This document shows positions 7,835 through 16,794 of a DNA stretch of 64,000 nucleotides, in pieces. The DNA comes from Paenibacillus radicibacter (GTDB lineage: Bacteria; Bacillota; Bacilli; Paenibacillales; NBRC-103111). The position numbers and the translations under genes are program-made. Each line of letters starts with the position of its first letter. Position 1 is the stretch's first letter. The notes beneath the pieces were generated by a model. It made no database searches. It saw nothing but the letters and a program-made list of their open reading frames with translations, and was not told the DNA's origin. The stretch covers positions 372,001 to 436,000 of the forward strand of contig NZ_JANQBC010000003.1 in the NCBI RefSeq assembly GCF_024721995.1, given 5' to 3'.

Positions 7835-8926
7835 TTAAATCGATAGAGGTAGTCGAATTTCAAACACCGTTCGGATCATGCTGCTTTGTGCGGTAATGGT
7901 GCCTTGATGCTGCTCGACGATATTTTTTGCGATGAATAAACCTAGCCCTGAACTTCCACTCTGCTGCGTGCGTGCTTGATCACCCGTGTAGAACATCTCG
8001 AATAGGTGGGGCAGCTCGTCCTCCGGAATACAGTCTCCATAATTAACCACTTGAACCACAGCATAATCTTCTTGGCGCGAACAATGCATATCCACGTATT
8101 GTCCGTCCTTCCCATATCGGATCGCGTTCGTTAGCAAATTCTCGAATACACGCGCAAGCAGTTCACCATCGGCTTCAATCTGCACATCAGGTGCCACATC
8201 CATCCGCGATGTTAAGTTCGCTTGCTCCAGCACCGGATACATCTCTTCGTTTAATTGCGTAAGTAACTCCCCTAGATCAATAGGCTTCTTATCCAGCGTC
8301 AGCTTGCCATAATTCATTCGCGTAATCTCGAACAACTCGTCAATGAGCTTCTCCAGCCGTCTAGACTTCGTATAGGCAATCGTCGTGTAATGTTTCACTT
8401 GCTCTTTCGATAACTCTGCATCCCGCAGAATAAAATCCAGATAACCGAGCACAGATGTCAGTGGTGTACGCAGGTCATGGGCCAAGTTCAAGATCAACTG
8501 ATCCTTACTACTCTCTGCAAAATCGCCCCGCTCCACCGCCGCTTGCAGCTTCTGGCTTGCTCTATTGATGTCGTCGGCAATGGATTGAAATTCATCATGT
8601 GTTGAAATTTGTACACGATAATTGAAATCACCACTGGCTAGACGTGAAATTCCCCGTGATATCTCGTCAAAATAACTCGCGTACGACCTTGTCAGTAGGT
8701 AAAAGAATATAACGGCAATCGGAATAAAAACGAGCAGGAAGAAATTAAAATCGCCTACGTAGTCGATAAAGCGCCGAACTTTCGCAAGCGGATTTTCCAT
8801 CTTCACCCCTTTATAATAGAACTGCAAAATTTTGTATAGGAGGAACGTAACAGCGCCAGAAAGCAGCATACTGAGTCCGAATAATAGCAACATCTTCGAG
8901 CGAAAGCTTCCATGCTTCTTATCCAT
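7835..8926 (-). CDS. VanS-like membrane sensor histidine kinase
   Basis: The 363-residue kinase has two membrane helices (about 11-37 and 60-78) flanking a very short external loop. HAMP follows (about 79-130), then a HisKA domain with His150 in LAHDLRTPLTS and an HATPase domain (ENLLTNAIRYG near 265, SGLGLFIAKNI near 330). The short loop and the wording of the H-box region resemble enterococcal VanS kinases. The start overlaps the response-regulator stop by 8 bp, so they are coupled. The signal is probably a cell-wall-active compound, but no binding site is visible. Other short-loop envelope kinases are an alternative. Confidence 0.88.
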   Translation of the reverse strand: MDKKHGSFRSKMLLLFGLSMLLSGAVTFLLYKILQFYYKGVKMENPLAKVRRFIDYVGDFNFFLLVFIPIAVIFFYLLTRSYASYFDEISRGISRLASGDFNYRVQISTHDEFQSIADDINRASQKLQAAVERGDFAESSKDQLILNLAHDLRTPLTSVLGYLDFILRDAELSKEQVKHYTTIAYTKSRRLEKLIDELFEITRMNYGKLTLDKKPIDLGELLTQLNEEMYPVLEQANLTSRMDVAPDVQIEADGELLARVFENLLTNAIRYGKDGQYVDMHCSRQEDYAVVQVVNYGDCIPEDELPHLFEMFYTGDQARTQQSGSSGLGLFIAKNIVEQHQGTITAQSSMIRTVFEIRLPLSI

Positions 8927-9611
8927 TGAACGTATACCCCACTCCCCACACCGTCTTAATCCACTTGTTCTTCGTATCTTCGCCTAGCTTCTTCCGCAGC
9001 GTACGTATATGCACCATGACAGTATTGCCGCTCTCGTAGTAAGCCTCTTCCCATACTTGTTGAAAAATGTGCTCTGCACGAAACACCTTCTTCGGATGAG
9101 ACGCAAGTAGATATAGAATATCGAACTCCTTCGGCGTAAGTTCCACCGATTGATTGAGTGCAACCACAGTCCGTTGCTCGGGATCAATGATCAACCCAGC
9201 AGTCTCTATGACTAAGCGATTTGATGTAGATGGCTGATTGAGCAGTTTCGAGCGCCTAAGTTGCGCATTCACCCGTGCCACCAGCTCCATTGGATTGAAC
9301 GGTTTCGTCATATAATCATCTGCACCCATCACAAGTCCCGTAATCTTATCCATATCCGATGATTTGGCACTCACGAATATAATCGGCATCGGATTCGTCT
9401 CCCGAATCTGCCGTGTCACTTCATATCCATCTAGCTTTGGCATCATGATGTCCAAGATGGCTAGATCTATCGCATGCGATTGAATCGCTTGGATGGCCTC
9501 TTTACCATCAGCTGCTTGGATGATGTGATAGCCCTCTTTTTCAAGATGCAATGCAATTAAATCGGCAATCTCCTTCTCATCATCTGCTATTAGGATCGTC
9601 GTTCTTTTCAT
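8919..9611 (-). CDS. VanR-like OmpR-family response regulator
   Basis: The 230-residue protein has a receiver domain with the acidic pair near residues 10-11, phospho-acceptor Asp54 (AILDIMMP), and Thr/Lys at SAK and TKPF. A winged-helix effector domain covers about 130-230, with the ELTPKEFDILYLLASHP and WGVGYTF motifs. The receiver wording (DKITGL, GADDYMTKPFNPMEL) resembles VanR. It is first in a minus-strand operon with the kinase (8-bp overlap), VanY-like and VanZ-like genes. It probably activates the downstream genes. No vanH/A/X genes are nearby. Confidence 0.9.
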   Translation of the reverse strand: MKRTTILIADDEKEIADLIALHLEKEGYHIIQAADGKEAIQAIQSHAIDLAILDIMMPKLDGYEVTRQIRETNPMPIIFVSAKSSDMDKITGLVMGADDYMTKPFNPMELVARVNAQLRRSKLLNQPSTSNRLVIETAGLIIDPEQRTVVALNQSVELTPKEFDILYLLASHPKKVFRAEHIFQQVWEEAYYESGNTVMVHIRTLRKKLGEDTKNKWIKTVWGVGYTFNG

Positions 9612-9675
9612 CTTCTCAAGCCCTCCGTACGAATCAATATGATGTGATCATTGTACTTCAATTGGATTAGAAAAT

Positions 9676-9714
9676 AAAAAAAGCGTACTCGACTCATGTT
9701 ATCGAATACGCTTC
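9676..9714 (-). terminator. Terminator after the TPR gene
   Basis: On the minus strand AAGCGTATTCGA pairs with TCGAGTACGCTT (one mismatch), followed by TTTTTTTATTTT. It ends the operon that runs from the CitS-like kinase to the TPR gene. Confidence 0.8.
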
Positions 9715-9725
9715 TTGGTTTCTAT

Positions 9726-10265
9726 TTACTCCCAAGTCTCATCTAAATCTTCGGCATAAGCTGTAATTCCTCGTTTAAAATAATGCAGTTTCTCATCCGT
9801 TGTCGAATCCATTAGATTCGAAATTAGGATTTCCACGGACTCTTTATACACTTGTGAATTGTACAAGGACATTGCAAGGAACACCTGAATCGCACGATTG
9901 TCAGGGAACTCTGCCATACCGCGACGCAACGTCACAACAGCCTGCTCATAGCGACCCAAGTACCTGAGCGTGCTGCCCATGCCCATTAATGCCCGCTCTA
10001 GATCTGGACCTGCAAGTCCAAGCTCTAGTGCTCGTTCATATAACGAAATTGCCTCTTTGCCAAGTCCTGAGTTGTCATGTGCAACGGCTGCTTGATAGTA
10101 AACTTCTGCCTGATCCGGATAAGTAATCATCATTTCTTGCAAAATCACCCGAACCTCCGCAAGCAAAGCTTGATCTTGCTTCGCTCTTGCCTCTTCGCGC
10201 ATCTGAATCACTTGATCTAGACGCTCACGCAGCATACCGATCTCCCCCTCAATATAGTCATTCAC
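9726..10265 (-). CDS. Tetratricopeptide-repeat protein
   Basis: The soluble 179-residue protein is built from about three TPR units, for example AEVYYQAAVAHDNSGLGKEA and the ALMGMGSTLRYLGRYEQAV unit, with the usual A/G-Y-A spacing. TPRs mediate protein-protein contacts and no catalytic domain is present. It follows the YdeI/OmdA-like gene by 30 bp with no terminator between, so it is likely the last gene of the transcript from the citrate-type two-component system. The partner is unknown. Confidence 0.8.
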   Translation of the reverse strand: MNDYIEGEIGMLRERLDQVIQMREEARAKQDQALLAEVRVILQEMMITYPDQAEVYYQAAVAHDNSGLGKEAISLYERALELGLAGPDLERALMGMGSTLRYLGRYEQAVVTLRRGMAEFPDNRAIQVFLAMSLYNSQVYKESVEILISNLMDSTTDEKLHYFKRGITAYAEDLDETWE

Positions 10266-10295
10266 ATTAAATGTTCCACGTTACGTATTCTACTT

Positions 10296-10982
10296 CTATT
10301 GGATCTGACCCTTCCGGTACAACTCACGAGTTTTGTAACCCTCACTCAGAATCGTCTTCATTTCCTCGCGTCTGTTCTCTCTCGTCTCTTCTTGCTTCGC
10401 ACTATATACATATCGCGCCCAATCTTTCTTATAACCGGGTGTTAGCGACTGATAGAATGCCAGCAGATCCGGTCGACTCGACAAATCTTTCTCCACATCA
10501 GGGATCATTGCAATGTAATCATCCACACGCTGACTTGCCGTAGAAGAAGGCTTGTCCAGCTTTGCCTTGCCCTTCGCATCCTCTTTGAACCCGACAACCG
10601 TGAACACATCATCAAGCCCGACCATGCGTGCGAACTTAACCGTGCTCGTCCCTACGTAACCATTCTCGTCACTACCTAGACCCTCTAACAGCTCATCGCG
10701 ATGAATGAACGTTGAGTACACTTTATTACCTTTTTTCGGATAAGCGGTAAATAGGTAACCTCCCGCATTCAGATATCCCTGCTCAATCACATCATTCACA
10801 AGAGCCCGCAATGCCTCCATATCCAGCACAAATGCAAATATCATGTCATACGATGTTCCCTGCTGAAGCTGCGTATCATAACCACTTAATTCTGCTAAAT
10901 AATCGCTTCCTTCTGGTTTATACATTACGGCTACTTGACAAAATTGATGTAATTTCAGCTTTTCTACGATGGTTTTCGTCAT
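10296..10982 (-). CDS. DUF1801-less YdeI/OmdA-domain protein
   Basis: The protein has 228 residues. The C-terminal about 60 residues, with FYQSLTPGYKKDWARYV and RENRREEMKTILSEGYK, are the OmdA (bacteriocin-protection, YdeI/OmpD-associated) domain. The N-terminal about 140 residues form a conserved but unnamed domain (FARMVGLDDVF). The biochemical role is not known; the bacteriocin-protection name comes from an old E. coli/Salmonella observation. It begins 18 bp after the response-regulator stop and shares its strand, so cotranscription with the two-component genes is likely. A second YdeI-type gene is at 40261-40821. Confidence 0.75.
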   Translation of the reverse strand: MTKTIVEKLKLHQFCQVAVMYKPEGSDYLAELSGYDTQLQQGTSYDMIFAFVLDMEALRALVNDVIEQGYLNAGGYLFTAYPKKGNKVYSTFIHRDELLEGLGSDENGYVGTSTVKFARMVGLDDVFTVVGFKEDAKGKAKLDKPSSTASQRVDDYIAMIPDVEKDLSSRPDLLAFYQSLTPGYKKDWARYVYSAKQEETRENRREEMKTILSEGYKTRELYRKGQIQ

Positions 10983-11000
10983 GTATGTACAGCCCCTTGT

Positions 11001-11687
11001 TTACATTCTCTTGTATACGCGCTCTGGCCGTCCGACTGTCCCATAAGAAATATCGGCAACCATTTCACCCTTCGCTACAAAATACTCCAAATACCTTCTT
11101 GCCGTTGTGCGACTAAATCCAGCCTGCTTCCCCAGCTCTTCAGCCGTCATGACTTTTGGCCCGTCTTGAATAAAGGCCATGATCTTCTCACTCGTTATTT
11201 TGTCTATTCCTTTAGGTAAATAATTATCCTTCTCGCCGCGTTCACCCGAGCGCCACAACAGTTGGTCAATCCCCTCTTGATCGACCTGTTTATTCGCACC
11301 GCCAAGACGCTGCATCTGTCCATGATACTTCTGATAAGCCCGCAATTTTTCTTGAAAACGATCAAACACAACCGGCTTGATCATAAAGTCATAAACACCA
11401 CCGCGAATCGCTTCACGAACCGTATCAAATTCCTTCGCTGCCGTTATGATGATAACATCGGAATGCGGATTGTTCTTCTGAATGTATTGTAATAAATCAA
11501 GTCCAAACGTATCAGGAAAATATAAATCAAGCAGTACCAGATCTGGTGTTAAAATATCCAGATGTTCCAGTGCTTGCTGCTTATCTGTCGCAATACCGAC
11601 TACCTCAAATCCGCCAACTTTTTCGACAAAACGACGGTTAATTTGCGCAATGCGAAGATCATCCTCTATGATGACTACCCGTATCAT
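11001..11687 (-). CDS. CitT/DcuR-type response regulator
   Basis: The 228-residue protein has a receiver domain with EDD at 8-10, phospho-acceptor Asp54 (LLDLYFP) and Lys in MIKPVVF. A C-terminal HTH (about 170-228; MTAEELGKQAGFSRTTARRYLEY) is of the type in CitT, DctR and MalR, which is unlike OmpR effectors. I moved the start to MIRVV at 11687, where AGGGGGG precedes ATG; the upstream in-frame ATG lies inside the kinase gene. It overlaps the kinase 3' end by 29 bp. It probably activates the divergent tctCBA transporter in response to a tricarboxylate. Confidence 0.9.
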   Translation of the reverse strand: MIRVVIIEDDLRIAQINRRFVEKVGGFEVVGIATDKQQALEHLDILTPDLVLLDLYFPDTFGLDLLQYIQKNNPHSDVIIITAAKEFDTVREAIRGGVYDFMIKPVVFDRFQEKLRAYQKYHGQMQRLGGANKQVDQEGIDQLLWRSGERGEKDNYLPKGIDKITSEKIMAFIQDGPKVMTAEELGKQAGFSRTTARRYLEYFVAKGEMVADISYGTVGRPERVYKRM

Positions 11688-13284
11688 GGTTTTCCCCCCT
11701 AAACTTTGGAATCCTAACAGTAAATACTGCCCCCCCTTGTGGGAGATTGCAAAAGCTAATTGTACCACGTAATTGTTGGATCGATTGCCTTACAATGGAT
11801 AGTCCAAATCCTCTATTTTCTTTGTCACTTTCTTGTTTCGTTGAGAATCCAACCTCGAACAATTTATCCATTACGTTATCTGATATTCCACCGCCATTAT
11901 CTTCAATTTCGATAATGAGCTCCTCACCTGTATCCCCGAGTAGCACCTTCACATGTTTATCTTCACTATCTGCTGCAAGTACCGACTCCATCGCATTGTC
12001 GATTAAATTACCCATAATCGTCACCAGCTGATTGCGACTCACCGATTCCGGAATATCTCTAAATTTGCTCTGATTATCGATCTCTAGGCTTACTCTTAAC
12101 TCATTAGCACGATTGAATTTTCCTATGAGGATTCCACCAATAATCGGATCTGGGATCTCTTGCATGAGGAAATGAATCAGATTCTGATGAATATCGGTTT
12201 CATGTGTAATAATATCCATCGCTTCCTGATAGGATTCAAGCTGAATTAATCCATATATCGTGTACAGCTTATTGGAATACTCATGTGATTGCGCCCGAAG
12301 CGCCTCTGTATAGCGCTTCACTTGAGTCAGTTCCTCTGTTAAACGAAGCAACTCCGATTTGTTACGGAAGCTCGAGACCGCACCAACGACTTGATGTTTA
12401 TGATCGTAGATAGGTAGACGGTTCACGACAACCATACTCTCATTAATGACCATCTCTTGATCCATCTCGGCCTCGCCTGACTTAATGACCTCAGGCAAGC
12501 GGGAATCCGGTATGACATCGCCTACATAGCGCCCAGTAATCTCTAATCTCTCTTCTGGATCGATAAGTTTGAGCGCAGTCTGATTCACAAGCGTAACCGT
12601 TCCCTCTGTATTAACCGCAATAATCCCTTCGTGAATCGTCTCTAAGATCGCACGCTTCTCTTGATATAACAAGCCAATCTCCTTAGGCTCTAATCCATGA
12701 ATCGAACGCTTCACACGATTAGCAATTACAATTGCTCCGCCACACCCAACCAGAAGTGCAATCGTCGCGATCGTGATGACCCAATTGCGATAGGCCTGTG
12801 CAGATTGTTCAATATCTTCTACTAGAATCCCGACAGAAACAATGCCAATAATCTGATTACTTTCGTCGATAATCGGTGCTTTACCCCGTAGTGACGGTCC
12901 CATCGAACCTACTGCTTTGGAGATGATGGATCTCCCTTCCCACACTGCATCATTATCACCACCGACCATTTCTTTTCCAATTCGATCAGGTAAGGGGTGG
13001 GCATAACGAATTCCATCTCGATTACCAATGACAATGTATTCAGCGTCCGTCTCTATCCGAATTTGCTCCACAATCGGTTGAATGACCTCCGATGGGTTTG
13101 CGTCATCGAATGCATCCTCAATGACATCCATCAGCGCAACAGTCTTCGCAATTTTTAAAGCAGAAGCACCTATGTTCTTCTCTAACGTATTGACGAGCAT
13201 GCGCTCAAAGCTAAACGTTAATGCCATAATGATGATGAATAATAGACTGCCTATTAACAAAATAAGCTTTGTTTGTAATCGCAT
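11659..13284 (-). CDS. CitS/DcuS-type dicarboxylate or tricarboxylate sensor kinase
   Basis: The 541 residues match B. subtilis CitS/DctS/MalK in length and plan. TM1 (about 7-25) and TM2 (about 168-190) bracket an extracellular Cache/PAS sensor, and a cytoplasmic PAS follows (about 210-315; GIIAVNTEGTVTLVNQTA). The DcuS-class H-box SHEYSNKL contains His334, and the HATPase has NLIDNAMES and GFGLSIV. Extracellular sensing of a carboxylic acid is inferred from the family. It is divergent from tctC, and the 270-bp gap contains a cre site. Ligand identity (citrate, malate or other) cannot be fixed from sequence. Confidence 0.9.
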   Translation of the reverse strand: MRLQTKLILLIGSLLFIIIMALTFSFERMLVNTLEKNIGASALKIAKTVALMDVIEDAFDDANPSEVIQPIVEQIRIETDAEYIVIGNRDGIRYAHPLPDRIGKEMVGGDNDAVWEGRSIISKAVGSMGPSLRGKAPIIDESNQIIGIVSVGILVEDIEQSAQAYRNWVITIATIALLVGCGGAIVIANRVKRSIHGLEPKEIGLLYQEKRAILETIHEGIIAVNTEGTVTLVNQTALKLIDPEERLEITGRYVGDVIPDSRLPEVIKSGEAEMDQEMVINESMVVVNRLPIYDHKHQVVGAVSSFRNKSELLRLTEELTQVKRYTEALRAQSHEYSNKLYTIYGLIQLESYQEAMDIITHETDIHQNLIHFLMQEIPDPIIGGILIGKFNRANELRVSLEIDNQSKFRDIPESVSRNQLVTIMGNLIDNAMESVLAADSEDKHVKVLLGDTGEELIIEIEDNGGGISDNVMDKLFEVGFSTKQESDKENRGFGLSIVRQSIQQLRGTISFCNLPQGGAVFTVRIPKFRGENHDTGSHHRG

Positions 13285-13494
13285 ACATAACTCCCCTTGG
13301 CAAATAACTTCCTATTAGAAAATTAAAATAGAATTATTCTTAATTGTATTCTAAATGTAAAGTAACTCATAGACTTTTGCTCAAAAAAAACCCGTAAACA
13401 ATATGAACAAAATTAATAATATGATCGTTTTTCAACTTATAGCGTTATACTGTTCAGCCGAAAATCGAGATGCTAGTATAAATAACAAAATCAG

Positions 13495-13508
13495 GGTAAG
13501 CGCTTTCA
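13495..13508 (+). promoter_or_regulatory. CcpA cre site upstream of tctC
   Basis: GGTAAGCGCTTTCA fits the cre consensus TGWAANCGNTNWCA at 13 of 14 positions. It lies 47 bp before the tctC start, so carbon catabolite repression of the tricarboxylate uptake operon is likely. Confidence 0.75.
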
Positions 13509-13554
13509 CATTTGACAATAATACCTGAACCATTTTTAAGGGGGAAATACGTGA

Positions 13555-14571
13555 ATGAAACCATTTACTAAACGATTGTCAATGATCGTTGCTGCTGCAC
13601 TTGTGACGGCGAGTCTAACTGCTTGTAGCACAAAAACTGGAGGTTCTGCTGCCTCCGATTATCCAACTAAACCCTTTATCGTAACTGCACCATCAGGCGC
13701 TGGCGGCGGTTGGGACAAAACAGCTCGATCTTTAACGAAAGTCTTGGGTGAATCCAAGCTAATTAAAGAGACAATGACAGTTGAGAACAAGCCAGGCGGC
13801 GGTGGTACGGTATTCTTAGCAAATTATGTAACGAAGGACAGCAATGACCCTTACAAATTATTCGTAAGCTCACCACCCATCCTAATCAACAACTTGAAAA
13901 AAGAAGGTAACAGCCCGCAAGGTTATAAAGATGTAACACCACTTGCGCAATTAACGAAAGACTATGGCGCAATCGCTGTACCCGCTGATTCCAAATATAA
14001 AGATTTGAAATCTTTAGTTGCTGACATTAAAGCTGACCCATCCAAGATCACGCTTGCTGGCGGTTCTGCACCTGGTTCCATGGACCATTTGATCAGCGTA
14101 CTTCCTGCATTTAAATCCGGTGTTGATCCGAAGAAAGTGAAGTACTTGTCCTATGATGGCGGCGGCGAGGCAGTTGCTGCGCTACTTGGTAAGAATGCAG
14201 ATGCAATCGGTACGGACATTTCTTCCCTTGGTAGCTACTTGAAGTCCGGTAAGATTCGTATTCTTGCGGTTACTTCTCCTGAGCGTATGGGTGGTATTTT
14301 CAAAGACATCCCAACACTTAAAGAGCAAGGCATGGATTCACAATTCGTGATCTGGCGCGGCGTGTTCGGCCCTAAAGGTATGACAGCTGACCAAGTGAAG
14401 TTCTGGGATACGACATTAAAGTCCCTTTCTGAGAATGAAACTTGGAAGAAGGAACTCGTTGCGAACGACTGGGAGAGCGAGTACAGAGGCTCCGCAGATT
14501 TCAAGACGTTCCTAGCACAACAAGAAAAAGATGTTCAAGAGCTATTAACAGCACTTAACATGCAAAAATAA
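13555..14571 (+). CDS. tctC: Tripartite tricarboxylate transporter substrate-binding lipoprotein
   Basis: The 338-residue Bug-family binding protein has a lipoprotein signal ending in SLTAC (Cys24). The family motifs are PTKPFIVTAPSGAGGGWDKTAR and the glycine-rich VENKPGGGG, with GGSAPGSMDHL and a LAVTSPERMGG stretch in the C-lobe. It captures citrate-like or related carboxylates outside the cell and delivers them to TctBA. AAGGGGG precedes the ATG. Genes downstream are tctB and tctA in the usual C-B-A order. It is probably controlled by the divergent CitS/CitT-type pair and by CcpA. Confidence 0.93.
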   Translation: MKPFTKRLSMIVAAALVTASLTACSTKTGGSAASDYPTKPFIVTAPSGAGGGWDKTARSLTKVLGESKLIKETMTVENKPGGGGTVFLANYVTKDSNDPYKLFVSSPPILINNLKKEGNSPQGYKDVTPLAQLTKDYGAIAVPADSKYKDLKSLVADIKADPSKITLAGGSAPGSMDHLISVLPAFKSGVDPKKVKYLSYDGGGEAVAALLGKNADAIGTDISSLGSYLKSGKIRILAVTSPERMGGIFKDIPTLKEQGMDSQFVIWRGVFGPKGMTADQVKFWDTTLKSLSENETWKKELVANDWESEYRGSADFKTFLAQQEKDVQELLTALNMQK

Positions 14572-14581
14572 TGAATTAATC

Positions 14582-14605
14582 AAGGGAGGATTCATTTCCT
14601 CCCTT
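14582..14605 (+). other. Intercistronic hairpin between tctC and tctB
   Basis: AAGGGAGGA pairs perfectly with TCCTCCCTT across a 6-nt loop, and no T tract follows. Such a hairpin after a binding-protein gene is typically an mRNA stabiliser or partial terminator giving more TctC than TctBA. It could also occlude an internal GGAGG. Confidence 0.6.
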
Positions 14606-14630
14606 CCTTATTTACAAGGAGGGTGCGACT

Positions 14631-15086
14631 TTGAACAAAACTTTCGATCGCTATGCAAGCATCATCTTTTTTCTACTCGGAATTGGTTTCATGTGGAAGA
14701 GTACGGAGATAAGCTCGTCTTCTTACGGCAGTACCGTTGGCCCGAACATTCTTCCATTCGGCTTAGGTGCACTACTTGTTATCTTTAGCATTCGCTTGTT
14801 CTATGAAGTGTTAAAAGCGAAAAGTGAAAGCAAGAAGGATGAGAAGCTCGACATCAAGAAATTCCTGATCATTTTCGTTGCAGCATTATTCTATGCCTTC
14901 TTCTTGGAGTATATCGGTTATATCATCGGTACGTTCGTGTTCCTGCTTATTAGTTTCCAGACGATAGAACGCGGCAATTGGTTGAAATCCATCTTAATTG
15001 CTGGTCTATTTTCCGCAGGTGTGTACGTCATCTTTGTTGTCTTATTGGAAGGCTCCATGCCGGGTCTGCCAATCTGGCTATCGTAG
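14631..15086 (+). CDS. tctB: Tripartite tricarboxylate transporter small membrane subunit
   Basis: The 151-residue TctB has four hydrophobic helices, with the polar linker KAKSESKKDEK after the second. The start is TTG 14631, placed 8 bp after GGAGGG; there is no usable ATG. It lies between tctC and tctA and is 17 bp from tctA. It forms the membrane complex with TctA, driven by an ion gradient. TctB is poorly conserved, so the call rests on size, topology and position. Confidence 0.88.
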   Translation: MNKTFDRYASIIFFLLGIGFMWKSTEISSSSYGSTVGPNILPFGLGALLVIFSIRLFYEVLKAKSESKKDEKLDIKKFLIIFVAALFYAFFLEYIGYIIGTFVFLLISFQTIERGNWLKSILIAGLFSAGVYVIFVVLLEGSMPGLPIWLS

Positions 15087-15103
15087 TTATCGGGGGTGCT
15101 TGA

Positions 15104-16630
15104 ATGAATACTTTACAATTTCTAGCGGATGGCTTTGCTACCGCTTTCCAATGGCATAATCTCCTCTTTGCATTTATCGGGGTATTAATTGGTACAGCAG
15201 TCGGTGTATTGCCAGGTATCGGACCGATGAGTGGTGTTGCGTTATTAATTCCGGTTACAGCTTCAATGACGGGCGGACTTCCGCCTGAATCAGCAGCTAC
15301 TAGCTCGATCATTCTACTTGCTGGGGTTTACTATGGAGCCATGTACGGTGGATCTACAACCTCCATTCTCCTTAATACACCTGGAGAATCGTCATCGGTT
15401 GTTACTACTTTAGATGGTTATCAGATGGCTAAACAAGGTCGTGCTGGAGCTGCATTATCCATCTCTGCGATTGGATCATTCGTAGCCGGCGTATTTGCAG
15501 TACTTGCACTCATTGTGCTAGCTGAGCCTTTATCAGATGTAGCCATCAAGTTTGGTCCTGCTGATTATTTCTCACTCATGCTGCTTGGACTGTGTGCCGT
15601 GAGTGGACTAGCAGGCAAATCAATTACCAAAGCACTCATTATGACTGTATTTGGTTTACTACTTGCAACAATCGGTATGGATACCGTGTCTGGTGTCGCT
15701 CGTTTCACATTCGACATTCCGATCCTTTACTCTGGACTTGAATTCTTGACTGTTGCAGTTGGCTTATTCGCACTGGGTGAAGTATTTAAGACCATCCTGG
15801 AGAAAGATTACGGCTCTGGTGCAATCTCCAAGATCGGACGCATTCTGCCTACAAAAAAAGATTTAAAAGATAGTGCTGGACCCATCGCGCGTGGCTCGAT
15901 CCTTGGTTTCTTCATCGGTATCCTGCCTGGTGCTGGTGCGACTCTCGCTTCTTTCTTCAGCTATCTCATGGAGAAGAAAATAAGCAAAAATCCTGGTTCC
16001 TTCGGTAAAGGTAACATTGCAGGGGTCGCGGCTCCTGAATCTGCGAACAATGCGGCTTCGGGCGGCGCAATGATTCCGCTTCTTACACTTGGTATCCCAG
16101 GTTCGGGTACAACAGCAATCCTAATGGGAGCGCTTATCATGTATAACGTGCAACCAGGTCCTTTGTTATTCGAAGAGCACCCACAAGTGGCGTGGGGACT
16201 TATTGCCAGTATGTTGATTGGTAACTTGTTGCTGCTTATTCTCAACATGCCGCTCGTTAAAGTGTTTGCTAAAGTCATCCAAACGCCGCCTAAATACTTA
16301 ATTCCGATTATTGTCGCCATCTCGATCTTCGGTGTGTATGCCGTTCAAGCTCAAATCTTTGACCTTATGCTGCTACTTGCATGTGGTGTTCTTGGATTCC
16401 TATTCGTTCGTAACGACTATCCACTAGCGCCGCTAGTTCTAGGTCTGGTACTTGGACCTATGATCGAGAACAACATGCGCCGTGCACTCACAACATCCAA
16501 TGGCGACTTCATGATCTTCGTTCAAAAGCCACTTTCCCTTGTATTCCTAATCATTGCTGCTCTATGGCTCATCGTACCGATCCTCATGAAGCGCAAAGGC
16601 AAGAGCGTTATCATTAACGAAGAAGGTTAA
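15104..16630 (+). CDS. tctA: Tripartite tricarboxylate transporter large membrane subunit
   Basis: The 508-residue protein has about twelve membrane helices. It carries the TctA signatures GVLPGIGPMSGVALLIP near residues 33-49 and YYGAMYGGSTTSILLNTPGE near 78-97, plus a second inverted copy of the loop (GILPGAGATLASF; GIPGSGTTAILMGAL). It is the ion-coupled permease of the TTT system. A terminator follows 25 bp after the stop. The length is normal and no defects are seen. Confidence 0.95.
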   Translation: MNTLQFLADGFATAFQWHNLLFAFIGVLIGTAVGVLPGIGPMSGVALLIPVTASMTGGLPPESAATSSIILLAGVYYGAMYGGSTTSILLNTPGESSSVVTTLDGYQMAKQGRAGAALSISAIGSFVAGVFAVLALIVLAEPLSDVAIKFGPADYFSLMLLGLCAVSGLAGKSITKALIMTVFGLLLATIGMDTVSGVARFTFDIPILYSGLEFLTVAVGLFALGEVFKTILEKDYGSGAISKIGRILPTKKDLKDSAGPIARGSILGFFIGILPGAGATLASFFSYLMEKKISKNPGSFGKGNIAGVAAPESANNAASGGAMIPLLTLGIPGSGTTAILMGALIMYNVQPGPLLFEEHPQVAWGLIASMLIGNLLLLILNMPLVKVFAKVIQTPPKYLIPIIVAISIFGVYAVQAQIFDLMLLLACGVLGFLFVRNDYPLAPLVLGLVLGPMIENNMRRALTTSNGDFMIFVQKPLSLVFLIIAALWLIVPILMKRKGKSVIINEEG

Positions 16631-16654
16631 TAGCACTTTAATAGAAATAAGAAT

Positions 16655-16690
16655 AGCTGGCATCGATGTAGAGTCGATGCCAGCTTTTTT
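16655..16690 (+). terminator. Terminator of the tctCBA operon
   Basis: AGCTGGCATCGA pairs with TCGATGCCAGCT across seven bases and is followed by TTTTTT. Confidence 0.9.
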
Positions 16691-16794
16691 GTCCCAGTCC
16701 TATTAATTGTCAAATATTGTTTTCATTAATTAATAGACTATTCAATTATTTTGTCGTAAAATACTTAAATTATATCTAAAGTGAGGTTTTCAAC

